Positions 1 to 6,836 of a stretch of 13,471 nt of DNA are shown one piece after another. How positions within the stretch are numbered: position 1 is the first letter of the stretch; every line of letters begins with the position of its first letter. The stretch is from contig CAMFZO010000019.1 of assembly GCA_946006895.1 (NCBI GenBank), positions 1 through 13,471 of the forward strand. The letters are read 5' to 3'. The translations under genes and the position numbers were made by a program. The notes beneath the pieces are model-generated. The model did no database searches. It was not told the origin of the DNA and saw nothing but the letters and a program-made list of their open reading frames with translations. Source of the DNA: an uncultured Clostridia bacterium. Its GTDB lineage: Bacteria > Bacillota > Clostridia > Oscillospirales > Oscillospiraceae.

Positions 1-1606
1 TTTTACAGCTCATACATTTATCGCCGTCTACGTGGAGAGGCGGCTTGTGCCTGACGTATTTCAGCAGAGCGCAGGGCCTGCGGGAAATGATGACCGAGGC
101 CTCGTCGGCAGCCAGTTCCTCTTTGATGGCGGTCTCGCACTGGGCCAAATCATAGGGATCCACCACGCGGACGCGGTTGATGCCCAGAGCGCGGCAGAGG
201 GCCTCCAGATCCACCTTGGCTGCCGGATCACCCTTGAGATTGAAGCCGGTGGTGGGGTTCTGCTGGTGGCCGGTCATGCCGGTAATGGAGTTATCCAGAA
301 TAATGACGGTGCTGTGGGAATCGTTATAGGCGATATTCACCAGACCGGTCATGCCCGAGTGCATAAAGGTGGAGTCGCCAATGACCGCCACAGTATTCTT
401 CTCCGTCGCACCGTTATGGGCTTTGTTGAAGCCGTGGATGCCGGAAACCGACGCGCCCATGCAGACAACGCTGTCGACAGCGTTCAGAGGGGCAACGGCA
501 CCCAGCGTATAGCAGCCGATGTCACCGATGACATTGAGCTTCAGCTTTTTCAGGGTGTAATACAAACCGCGGTGGGGACAGCCGGCGCACATGACAGGCG
601 GACGTGCCGGGATGGCTGCATCCAGCGCTCTGCCCGCCGGTACGGGAAGCCCCAGACCGGCAGCGACTTTATTCTGAGAGAGCTCGTCAATGTTGGAGAA
701 GAGGTTCTTCCCTTCTACCTGAAGGCCGATGGTCTTGCAGTAGTCCTCCACGAAGCCGTCCAGCTCCTCGACCACTACGACCCGATCCACCGAGGCGGCA
801 AAGTCGGTCAGCAAGCGTTTCGGAAGGGGCCAGATCATGCCCAGCTTCAAAACGCTGACTTCTTCGCCGCAGACCTCGCGAACGTACTGATAGCAGGTGC
901 TGGAGGTGATGATGCCGAGCTTGCGCTCCGTACCCCGCTCCCAGCGGTTGCAGGGCGCGGTCTCGGCGTATTCGGCAAGGGCCTGCAGACGGGCCTCCAC
1001 CACGGGATGGCGCTTTTTGGCAAAGCCGGGCATCATGATGTACTTGGGAGGATCCTTGACGTAGGGCTTCTGCGGAACCTCCACGCGTTCGGCAGGCTCC
1101 ACGATGCTCTGAGAATGGGCAACGCGGGTGCACATTTTCAGCAGGACCGGGGTGTCAAACTGCTCGGAGATCTCGTAGGCCAGCTTGGCAAAGGCCAGAC
1201 CCTCTGCCGAGTCAGAGGGCTCCAGCATGGGCACCTTGGCGGCCTTGGCATAGTTGCGGGAATCCTGCTCGTTTTGGGAGCTGTGCATACCTGCGTCATC
1301 GGCAACGCCAACGATCAGGCCGGCGTTGATGCCGGTATAGGCAATAGTGAACAGCGGGTCAGCCGCAACGTTCAGGCCCACGTGCTTCATGCCGCAGAAG
1401 CTGCGTTTTCCGCCCATGGCCGCGCCGAAAGCGGCCTCGATGGCGACTTTTTCATTGGGCGCCCACTCGGCGTAGATCTCCGGGTACTTGGCGGCGCACT
1501 CGGTGATCTCCGTGCTGGGCGTACCGGGATAGCTGGATACAAAAGCACAGCCGGCCTCATATAAGCCCCTGGCAACGGCCTCATTGCCAAGCATCAGTTG
1601 TTTCAT
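1..1606 (-). CDS. iorA: Indolepyruvate:ferredoxin oxidoreductase, alpha subunit (partial, 3' end off window)
   Basis: Family role: TPP- and iron-sulfur-dependent oxidative decarboxylation of aryl-pyruvates (indolepyruvate, phenylpyruvate, hydroxyphenylpyruvate) to aryl-acetyl-CoA, passing electrons to ferredoxin in the cytoplasm; it works with a beta subunit, IorB, not present here. Seen: about 535 codons in one frame. The N-terminus MKQLMLGNEAVARGLYEAG is typical, followed by SSYPGTPSTE. A conserved MCAGCPHRG motif lies near residue 340, and the TPP/Mg motif GDST (410-413) is followed by MTGLVNIAYN. The C-terminal ferredoxin-like domain begins with a CxxC (Cys531, Cys534) just before the window edge, so roughly 50-60 residues with the remaining cluster cysteines are missing. 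Start: two in-frame ATGs exist (1612 and 1606). The GAGAGGGG Shine-Dalgarno is correctly spaced (about 8 nt) only for the one at 1606. The gene follows the symporter and ligase and also has its own promoter. Confidence 0.95.
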   Translation of the reverse strand, partial: MKQLMLGNEAVARGLYEAGCAFVSSYPGTPSTEITECAAKYPEIYAEWAPNEKVAIEAAFGAAMGGKRSFCGMKHVGLNVAADPLFTIAYTGINAGLIVGVADDAGMHSSQNEQDSRNYAKAAKVPMLEPSDSAEGLAFAKLAYEISEQFDTPVLLKMCTRVAHSQSIVEPAERVEVPQKPYVKDPPKYIMMPGFAKKRHPVVEARLQALAEYAETAPCNRWERGTERKLGIITSSTCYQYVREVCGEEVSVLKLGMIWPLPKRLLTDFAASVDRVVVVEELDGFVEDYCKTIGLQVEGKNLFSNIDELSQNKVAAGLGLPVPAGRALDAAIPARPPVMCAGCPHRGLYYTLKKLKLNVIGDIGCYTLGAVAPLNAVDSVVCMGASVSGIHGFNKAHNGATEKNTVAVIGDSTFMHSGMTGLVNIAYNDSHSTVIILDNSITGMTGHQQNPTTGFNLKGDPAAKVDLEALCRALGINRVRVVDPYDLAQCETAIKEELAADEASVIISRRPCALLKYVRHKPPLHVDGDKCMSCK

Positions 1607-1637
1607 AGACATTGCCCCTCTCTGGTATTTTCTAATT

Positions 1638-1666
1638 AGTATACAACAGATCGACGGATTTTTCAA
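1638..1666 (-). promoter_or_regulatory. Sigma-A type promoter for iorA
   Basis: On the minus strand a -35 box TTGAAA (1661-1666) is separated by exactly 17 nt from a -10 box TATACT (1638-1643), each one mismatch from consensus. The -35 box begins at the base right after the TAG stop of the upstream symporter gene, and iorA starts 32 nt after the -10. No terminator was found between symporter and iorA. This is therefore probably an internal promoter that lets iorA(B) be expressed beyond read-through from the ligase-symporter transcript. Confidence 0.7.
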
Positions 1667-3253
1667 CTATTCTCCGAGAGACTCCTTCACGGGAACGGTG
1701 GTAGTTTTGTCATAGCAGCGGAAAATGCTGTCGACCTGGGCCGCGTCAGGCTTTTGGGTCAGAAGAGAGACCAGCGGGACCAGGAGCAGACCGCCGAGCA
1801 TGGCGATGGCACCGGAGTGGATGGAGGTGGCAAAGATGACCTTATCCAGGAAACCGACGCCGAAGGTAAAGCCGGTCAGACTCTTGGCAAGCTGAATGAG
1901 GGAAAGGGCGACGCCCCAGAAGAAGCTGACCCAGCAGGCGGTCTTGGTCGTGCGCTTCCAGAACAGGCCGTAGAGGAAGGGTGCCAGGAACGCACCTGCC
2001 AGCGCGCCCCAGGAGACGCCCATGAGCTGCGCGATGAAGACCACGTTGGACTTGGCCTGCACAATGGCGATCAGCGCGGAGATCACGACGAAAAATGCGA
2101 TAAAGGAACGCATCAGAACCATCTTTTTCTTTTCCGAGAGGCCCTTTTTCGCCGCAGGCGCGATCAGGTCCAGGGTAATGGTGGAGCTGGAGGTCAACAC
2201 CAAGGACGACAGGGTGGACATAGATGCCGAGAGGACCAGGACCAGCACGATGCCGATGAGGATCGGCGAGAGATTTGCCAGCATGGACGGCACGATGCTG
2301 TCATAGACCGGCGTCACACCGTCTGCCTGATAGGTGATCACGTCGGAAAACAGCCGGCCGAAACCGCCGAGGAAGTAGCAGCCGCCTGCGACGATCACGG
2401 CGAACACAGTGGAGATGACTGTTCCCTTTTTGATGGAATCCTCGTCCTTGATGGCATAGAATTTGCCGACCATCTGAGGAAGACCCCAAGTACCGAGGGA
2501 GGTCAGAATAATGACGAAGAACAGGAAGATGGGATCGGCGCCCAGGAAGGAGGTGTAAGCGCCCTGGAACTGTGTACCGGCGCTTGTGACAGTGGATGTC
2601 TGAGAGAGCTTGGCAATGGCTTCGGTAAGGCCGCCCTGACCGTGGAGCACAGCGAAGATTACGGCGACGATGCCGAAGATCATGATAATGCCCTGAATGA
2701 AATCGTTGACCGCCGTTGCCATATAGCCGCCGACAATGACGTAGATACCTGTCAGCACCGCCATGGCGATGACGCACCAGGCATAGTCAATGCCGGGGAA
2801 GGCCATGGTGAACAGGCGGGAAAGCCCGTTGAACAGCGACGCGGTATAGGGAATGAGGAAAATAAAGACAATGATGGACGCGGCGATCTTCAGCCCGCTG
2901 GAGCCGTAACGCAGGGCAAAATAGTCAGGCATGGTGCGGGAATTGAGGTGCTGGGTCATGATCCTTGTGCGCCGCCCCAGGACGATCCATGCCAGAAGTG
3001 AACCGATAAAGGCATTGCCCAGACCGATCCATGTGGAGGCAAGGCCAAAGCGCCAGCCAAACTGACCGGCATAGCCGACGAAGATAACGGCGGAAAAATA
3101 GGAGGTGCCGAAAGCGAAGGCGGTGAACCAGGCGCCGACAGAGCGTCCGCCCAGAACGAAGCCGTCCACACTCTTAGCGTGCTTGCGGCAGGCAATACCG
3201 ATGGCAATCATCATAACGAAGAAGATCACCAGCATCAGGATTTTTGTTAACAT
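1667..3253 (-). CDS. Sodium:solute symporter (SSS family, PutP/PanF-like)
   Basis: A 528-residue integral membrane protein, expected to import a small organic solute with Na+. Long hydrophobic segments run from the first residues (MLTKILMLVIFFVMM) to about residue 505, in line with the 13-helix SSS fold. Family landmarks seen: GFVLGGRSVGAW (31-42), the signature GGYMATAVNDFIQ (175-187), GTWGLPQMVGKFYAIKD (254-270), and SASMSTLSS (342-350), which matches the Na2-site stretch of PutP. The C-terminal tail from about 507 is short and hydrophilic. It lies 35 nt downstream of the acyl-CoA ligase and directly upstream of iorA, so a carboxylate or aryl acid that the ligase can activate is a plausible substrate. 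That is inferred from context; substrate cannot be read from sequence. The Shine-Dalgarno is weak (a run of GA repeats). Confidence 0.9.
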   Translation of the reverse strand: MLTKILMLVIFFVMMIAIGIACRKHAKSVDGFVLGGRSVGAWFTAFAFGTSYFSAVIFVGYAGQFGWRFGLASTWIGLGNAFIGSLLAWIVLGRRTRIMTQHLNSRTMPDYFALRYGSSGLKIAASIIVFIFLIPYTASLFNGLSRLFTMAFPGIDYAWCVIAMAVLTGIYVIVGGYMATAVNDFIQGIIMIFGIVAVIFAVLHGQGGLTEAIAKLSQTSTVTSAGTQFQGAYTSFLGADPIFLFFVIILTSLGTWGLPQMVGKFYAIKDEDSIKKGTVISTVFAVIVAGGCYFLGGFGRLFSDVITYQADGVTPVYDSIVPSMLANLSPILIGIVLVLVLSASMSTLSSLVLTSSSTITLDLIAPAAKKGLSEKKKMVLMRSFIAFFVVISALIAIVQAKSNVVFIAQLMGVSWGALAGAFLAPFLYGLFWKRTTKTACWVSFFWGVALSLIQLAKSLTGFTFGVGFLDKVIFATSIHSGAIAMLGGLLLVPLVSLLTQKPDAAQVDSIFRCYDKTTTVPVKESLGE

Positions 3254-3288
3254 AGCGTTTCTCTCTCTTTCTGTTAAAACCTATTCTT

Positions 3289-4926
3289 TCAGTGGGTGGT
3301 TTGGGCCTCGACCAGTCTGCCGTGACAGTATTTTTCACGCAGGACAGGCTTTTCGATCTTTCCTGTGGGATTGCGCGGCACCTTATCGAAGATGATCTTG
3401 CGCGGACGCTTGTAGCGGGGCAGGGCTTTGCAGAATTCGTTGATCTCCTCCTCGGAGGAGGTCACATCTTCTTTCAGTTCAATGATGGCGGCGGCAATCT
3501 CACCCAGGCGGGGATCCGGCAGGCCGATAACCGCCACGTCCTTGATCTTGTCATTGGTGCGCAGGAAGTCCTCGATCTGGACGGGATAGAGGTTTTCGCC
3601 GCCGGAAATGACCACGTCCTTCTTGCGGTCCACCAGATAGATGAAGCCGTCCTCGTCGTACTTGGCCATATCTCCGGTGTAGAGCCAGCCGTCTTTCAAG
3701 ACCTCGTTGGTTGCTTCCTCGTTTTTATAGTAGCATAGCATGATGCCGGGGCCGCGGACGATCAGCTCGCCCACCTGGTCGCCTGTCACGGTCTCTCCCC
3801 TCTCATTGACGATCTTCGCCTCCCAGCCGAAACCGGGCTTTCCGATGGCACCCACCTTGTGGATATTCTCCACGCCCAGATGGACACAGCCGGGGCCGAT
3901 GGATTCCGAGAGGCCGTAATTGGTGTCGTACTGATGGTGGGGGAAATACTTCTTCCAGCGGTGGATCAGGCTGGGCGGTACGGGCTGGGCGCCGATGTGC
4001 ATCAGCCGCCACTGCTCCAGCATATAGTCGTTCAGATTCACCCGTCCGGATTCAATGGCGTCCAGCAGATCCTGGGCCCAGGGCACCAGCAGCCACACAA
4101 TGGTGCATTTTTCCTCGGTGACGGCCCGCAATATCCACTCCGGCTTCACGCCCCGCAGTAGAACGGCGCGGCTGCCGGAAATGAGACTGCCGAACCAGTG
4201 CATTTTCGCGCCGGTGTGGTAGAGCGGCGGGATGCAAAGGAACACGTCGTCCCGGGTCTGCCCGTGGTGATTTTGTTCGGCCTGGCAGGAGCTGACCAAG
4301 GCCCGGTGGTTGTGCAAAATCGCCTTGGGGAAGCCAGTCGTACCGGAGGAAAAGTAAATGGCGGCGTAGTCGTCTTCCTCCAGAGCCACAGGAGGTGCGC
4401 TCTGGGAGCAGTAATTGACCAGCTCCAGATAGGACTCTGCGAACCGAGGCACCTCACGTCCCACATAGAAGAAATACTTCACCCGGGACATTTTATCCAC
4501 AATGGGCGCGATGCGCTCCGTGAATTCCGGCCCGAACACCAGCACCTCCACGTCTGCCAGGTCAACACAGTATTCGATCTCCTCGCCGGAATAGCGGAAG
4601 TTCATGGGAACGGCGATGGCGCCGGCCTTCAGAACACCGAAGTAGATGGGCAGCCATTCCAGGCAGTTCATCAGCAAAATACCGACCTTTGTGCCCCGCC
4701 TGATACCCCGGCTCATAAGCAGGTTGGCAAAGCGGTTGGCTTTCTTGTCAAACTGACCCCAGGTCATGTCGCGGCGGTAGGGCAGATCGGGACGGGTGTT
4801 CTCGATCAGGCTGAAGTCGCGCCATGTGACCGCCCGGTCCCGCTCCTCCGACGGATTGATCTCCACCAGAGCCACATCCTCGCCGTACAACCGGGCGTTT
4901 TTTTCCAGAAAATCGGTAATGACCAT
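3289..4926 (-). CDS. AMP-forming acyl-CoA synthetase / acid-CoA ligase
   Basis: 545 residues; predicted to activate a carboxylic acid with ATP and CoA via an acyl-adenylate (ANL superfamily). Motifs: P-loop SSGTTGFPK (193-201), YGLSES (337-342), LYTGDMAKYDEDGF (415-428), hinge RKKD (434-437), SGGENLYPVQIED (441-453), and PTGK near the C-terminus with the presumed catalytic Lys523. All key motifs are intact and the length is normal. Start: the frame stays open upstream to 5037, but the ATG at 4926 is chosen. It has AAGGAG about 10 nt upstream, the protein then begins at the family's usual N-terminus, and the longer version would run through the promoter and attenuator hairpins. Substrate is unknown. 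With iorA downstream and a PaaI-like thioesterase upstream, an arylacetate or another aromatic acid is a reasonable guess, but medium- or long-chain acids cannot be excluded. Confidence 0.9.
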   Translation of the reverse strand: MVITDFLEKNARLYGEDVALVEINPSEERDRAVTWRDFSLIENTRPDLPYRRDMTWGQFDKKANRFANLLMSRGIRRGTKVGILLMNCLEWLPIYFGVLKAGAIAVPMNFRYSGEEIEYCVDLADVEVLVFGPEFTERIAPIVDKMSRVKYFFYVGREVPRFAESYLELVNYCSQSAPPVALEEDDYAAIYFSSGTTGFPKAILHNHRALVSSCQAEQNHHGQTRDDVFLCIPPLYHTGAKMHWFGSLISGSRAVLLRGVKPEWILRAVTEEKCTIVWLLVPWAQDLLDAIESGRVNLNDYMLEQWRLMHIGAQPVPPSLIHRWKKYFPHHQYDTNYGLSESIGPGCVHLGVENIHKVGAIGKPGFGWEAKIVNERGETVTGDQVGELIVRGPGIMLCYYKNEEATNEVLKDGWLYTGDMAKYDEDGFIYLVDRKKDVVISGGENLYPVQIEDFLRTNDKIKDVAVIGLPDPRLGEIAAAIIELKEDVTSSEEEINEFCKALPRYKRPRKIIFDKVPRNPTGKIEKPVLREKYCHGRLVEAQTTH

Positions 4927-4948
4927 ATTTTTCTTTCTCCTTAAATAC

Positions 4949-4977
4949 AAAATCGTCCCCTGCAAAAGCAGAGGACG
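4949..4977 (-). terminator. Intrinsic terminator/attenuator hairpin in the ligase leader
   Basis: On the minus strand CGTCCTCTGC (4977-4968) pairs with GCAGGGGACG (4963-4954) in a 10-bp stem with one G-U pair and a UUUU loop, followed by AUUUUGUAUUU. It ends about 22 nt before the ligase start codon. In sequence and placement it matches the terminator half of T-box leaders, whose 5' arm is typically CGUCCCU. It may also end transcripts coming from the thioesterase gene. Confidence 0.75.
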
Positions 4978-5001
4978 AGGGATTCCCGTGGTACTACCTC
5001 T
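4970..5001 (-). promoter_or_regulatory. T-box-like antiterminator, lacking stem I and with altered tRNA-binding bulge
   Basis: The minus strand reads AGAGG-TAGTACC-ACG, then a 9-nt loop, then CGT-CCTCT. This can fold exactly like the T-box antiterminator: helix A1 AGAGG/CCUCU, a 7-nt bulge, and helix A2 ACG/CGU. The 3' arm is shared with the terminator stem, as in true T-boxes. Compared with the consensus AGGGUGGNACCGCG, the bulge is UAGU instead of UGGN, so it would no longer pair normally with a tRNA NCCA end. Only 66 nt separate it from the upstream gene, and I see no stem I or specifier loop there. Either a decayed T-box or an unusual minimal element; its function as a tRNA sensor is doubtful. 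Confidence 0.6.
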
Positions 5002-5008
5002 TGTCGAT

Positions 5009-5037
5009 ACTTTATCACTTTTAAGCGTTAAAGTCAA
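5009..5037 (-). promoter_or_regulatory. Sigma-A type promoter for the ligase-symporter-iorA unit
   Basis: TTGACT (5032-5037) and TAAAGT (5009-5014) are 17 nt apart on the minus strand. The predicted start of transcription (about 5002-5003) falls at the first base of the T-box-like antiterminator, so this transcript would carry no room for a T-box stem I. The -10 box has two mismatches, so the call is moderate. Confidence 0.55.
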
Positions 5038-5067
5038 GAGCTATTTTCAATTTTCTCCATGGGATGC

Positions 5068-5478
5068 TTACTTCTTTTCGGCATGAAGCACAAAACCATT
5101 CATTGTGGCGTGGGCGACCAGGGTGCCCAGGTCGTCGCGGATCTCAATTTGATGCAGCGCGGCGGAACGGCCCTGCTTTACCGTCGTGGCGTGGGCGATC
5201 AGGGTCTTCCCTTTCGCCGGGGTCAGATAGGTGATGTCGCCGTGAAGTGTGATTGTGGTATCCTCGGCGTAGCCGTTAGCGGCCACGGCGGCGGTAAAGT
5301 CCGCAAGGGTGAAGATCGCGCCGCCCATGACGGTGCCGCGGGCGTTGAGATGCTTGGGCAGGATGGGCATAATACAGACAGCCTCACCCGGCTGTACGCT
5401 CTCAATGGTGATCTCCGCCGCTTCCGTGGCAAAGCGGTCGTGGGCAAAGGACTCGCGGATGGCTTCCAGTTGACTCAT
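5068..5478 (-). CDS. Hotdog-fold acyl-CoA thioesterase, PaaI/4HBT type
   Basis: 136 residues, a normal length for single-domain hotdog thioesterases, which hydrolyse acyl-CoA to free acid and CoA in the cytoplasm. The diagnostic stretch is HLNARGTVMGGAIFTLADF (43-61). It resembles the PaaI pattern HxNxxGxxHGGxxFxLAD, with Asn45, Gly48, Gly52-Gly53 and the likely catalytic Asp60; the His before GG is replaced by Met. A second conserved part is HGDITYLTPAKGKTLIAHA (79-97). The start ATG at 5478 has GGGAGG 5 nt upstream. It is transcribed from its own extended -10 promoter and lies 141 nt upstream of the acyl-CoA ligase in the same direction. It could recycle CoA from stalled aryl- or acyl-CoA made by the ligase and IorAB; that link is inference. 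Confidence 0.88.
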   Translation of the reverse strand: MSQLEAIRESFAHDRFATEAAEITIESVQPGEAVCIMPILPKHLNARGTVMGGAIFTLADFTAAVAANGYAEDTTITLHGDITYLTPAKGKTLIAHATTVKQGRSAALHQIEIRDDLGTLVAHATMNGFVLHAEKK

Positions 5479-5508
5479 AAGTGCCTCCCGAACAAAAAAG
5501 ATACTGTG

Positions 5509-5536
5509 AGTATAGCACGATACCGACAAATTGCAA
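5509..5536 (-). promoter_or_regulatory. Promoter for the thioesterase gene (extended -10)
   Basis: On the minus strand an extended -10 element TGCTATACT (hexamer at 5509-5514) has TTGCAA (5531-5536) 16 nt upstream as a weak -35. The start codon lies 30 nt downstream of the -10. It is divergent from the plus-strand promoter at 5567-5595. Confidence 0.6.
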
Positions 5537-5566
5537 ACGTTTTTTTCATCTTTTGCCGGGAATTGC

Positions 5567-5595
5567 TTGCGGTACGGTGCAAATAGTGGTATAAT
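5567..5595 (+). promoter_or_regulatory. Promoter for the CobW-like operon (extended -10), with a possible operator
   Basis: A consensus -10 TATAAT (5590-5595) is preceded by TG one base upstream (extended -10) and by TTGCGG (5567-5572) at 17 nt as a partial -35. A short palindrome TTGC-N8-GCAA (5567-5582) overlaps the -35 and spacer and could be an operator, but it is only 4+4 bp. It does not look like the known Zur or Fur box. The 52-nt leader before the start codon contains no recognisable riboswitch. Confidence 0.65.
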
Positions 5596-5647
5596 ATATG
5601 GAAACATTACAGAGCTGGTCAAACGGCTTGAAAGGAAGCATTATGAT

Positions 5648-6826
5648 ATGACAATCATCGACATTTACTCCGGTTTTTTGGGCGCGGGCAAGACGACCCT
5701 GATAAAAAAGATGATCCGGGAAGCCTATGCCGGAGAAAAGATCGTCCTCATTGAGAACGAATTTGGCGAGATCGGCATCGACGGCGGCTTTATGCAGGAG
5801 GCGGGCATCCAGGTCAACGAGATGAACTCCGGCTGCATCTGTTGCTCTCTGGTGGGCGATTTCGGCCGGGCTCTGGTCCAGGTCCTGCAGGAGTATCACC
5901 CGGACCGTATTCTGATCGAGCCTTCCGGCGTCGGCAAGCTCAGCGACGTGGTAGCTGCCGTGCAGCGCGTGGAGGCGGCGGACTTGCAGCTTGGCTGTTT
6001 CGTCACCGTGGCGGACGCCAACAAGTGCAAGGTCTATATGAAAAATTTCGGCGAATTCTACGCCAACCAGATCGAAACGGCCTCGGCCATCATCCTCAGC
6101 CGCACCGGAACCATCTCTGAGGAAAAACTCGACGCGGCGGTTTCCATTCTGCGGGAGCACAACAAGCAGGCAGTCATCATCACCACCCCCTGGGAGCAGT
6201 TGACGGGCAAGCAGATTCTTGAGGCCATGCAGCACCAGAATTCTCTGACGGAGGAGCTTGCCCATATGATCGAGCACGCCGAAGAAGAGGAAGAGTGCGA
6301 CGATCCGGAGTGCAGCTGCCACCATCACCACGACGGAGCGCATCATCACCATCATCATGATGATGAGGAATGCTGCGGCCATCACGACCATCATGAGGAA
6401 GAACATCATCATGACGGCGAGGAAGATGAGCATCACCATCACGACGAGGACCACGAGCACCATCATCACGAGCATGAGCATGAACACGATCATGCCCATG
6501 ACCATGAGGGTGAGCACCACCATCACCACCATCATCACGGCCACGATGCCGACGAGGTCTTCCAGAGCTGGGGCGTTGAAACTCATAAGAAATTCACCGC
6601 CGACGAGATCAGAAGCTGCCTGACTGCCCTGGACAACGGTGAGACCTACGGCATCGTCCTGCGGGCCAAGGGCATCGTTCAGAACACCGACGGAAGCTGG
6701 CTCCACTTTGACCATGTGCCGGGAGAGATCGACGTGCGCAGTGGCAGCGCGGCAGTGACAGGACGCCTGTGCGTCATTGGCTCCAAGCTGCGGGAAGACG
6801 CGCTGGCAAAGCTCTTTGGCGTCTGA
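5648..6826 (+). CDS. CobW/COG0523 G3E-family P-loop protein with a large His-rich metal-binding insert
   Basis: 392 residues. COG0523 proteins are nucleotide-dependent metallochaperones or metal insertases, mostly for Zn, also Co or Fe. Seen: Walker A GFLGAGKTT (9-17), ENEFGEIGIDGG (36-47), the family metal motif CICC (63-66), a Walker B-like ILIEPSGVGKLSD (88-100), and a C-terminal CobW_C-type domain (about 305-392). The usual NKxD guanine-specificity motif is replaced by SRTG (151-154). Between the domains lies an insert (about 213-300) of acidic residues, five Cys and about 41 His. Start: the frame is open from further upstream, but ATG 5648 places Walker A at the normal position and follows AAAGGAAG. 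An overlapping ATG at 5643 opens a two-codon frame (ATG ATA TGA). It forms an operon with the next gene. Metal identity cannot be read from sequence. Confidence 0.93.
   Translation: MTIIDIYSGFLGAGKTTLIKKMIREAYAGEKIVLIENEFGEIGIDGGFMQEAGIQVNEMNSGCICCSLVGDFGRALVQVLQEYHPDRILIEPSGVGKLSDVVAAVQRVEAADLQLGCFVTVADANKCKVYMKNFGEFYANQIETASAIILSRTGTISEEKLDAAVSILREHNKQAVIITTPWEQLTGKQILEAMQHQNSLTEELAHMIEHAEEEEECDDPECSCHHHHDGAHHHHHHDDEECCGHHDHHEEEHHHDGEEDEHHHHDEDHEHHHHEHEHEHDHAHDHEGEHHHHHHHHGHDADEVFQSWGVETHKKFTADEIRSCLTALDNGETYGIVLRAKGIVQNTDGSWLHFDHVPGEIDVRSGSAAVTGRLCVIGSKLREDALAKLFGV
6284..6547 (+). repeat. Low-complexity CAT/CAC-rich tract coding the His/Asp/Glu-rich insert
   Basis: Runs of CAC and CAT codons broken by GAC, GAT, GAG and GAA encode a stretch with up to eight consecutive His residues (290-297). 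His codon choice is mixed, so this is not a simple perfect trinucleotide repeat. The opposite strand shows spurious Met/Val-rich open frames as a side effect. Such tracts can vary in length between strains or be misassembled. Confidence 0.85.
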
Positions 6827-6836
6827 GGTAGCATCT

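Noticed and set aside
32..1564. A 510-codon open frame on the plus strand
   Set aside because: It is antisense to iorA, whose complete set of motifs is read on the minus strand; the plus-strand product is low-complexity with no recognisable domain. High GC third positions often create such shadows.
1754..3001. A 415-codon open frame on the plus strand
   Set aside because: Antisense to the sodium symporter; highly charged, composition typical of reading membrane-protein codons backwards.
4927..5037. N-terminal extension of the acyl-CoA ligase to an ATG at 5037
   Set aside because: It would translate through a promoter, the T-box-like hairpins and the real Shine-Dalgarno, and adds residues not expected in the family.
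5531..5647. N-terminal extension of the CobW-like protein to an ATG at 5531
   Set aside because: The extension covers the consensus -10 promoter; the start at 5648 puts Walker A at its normal distance from the N-terminus.
5546..6715. A 389-codon minus-strand frame rich in Met and Val
   Set aside because: Antisense to the CobW-like gene; the poly-Met/Val character is just the complement of CAT/CAC His codons.
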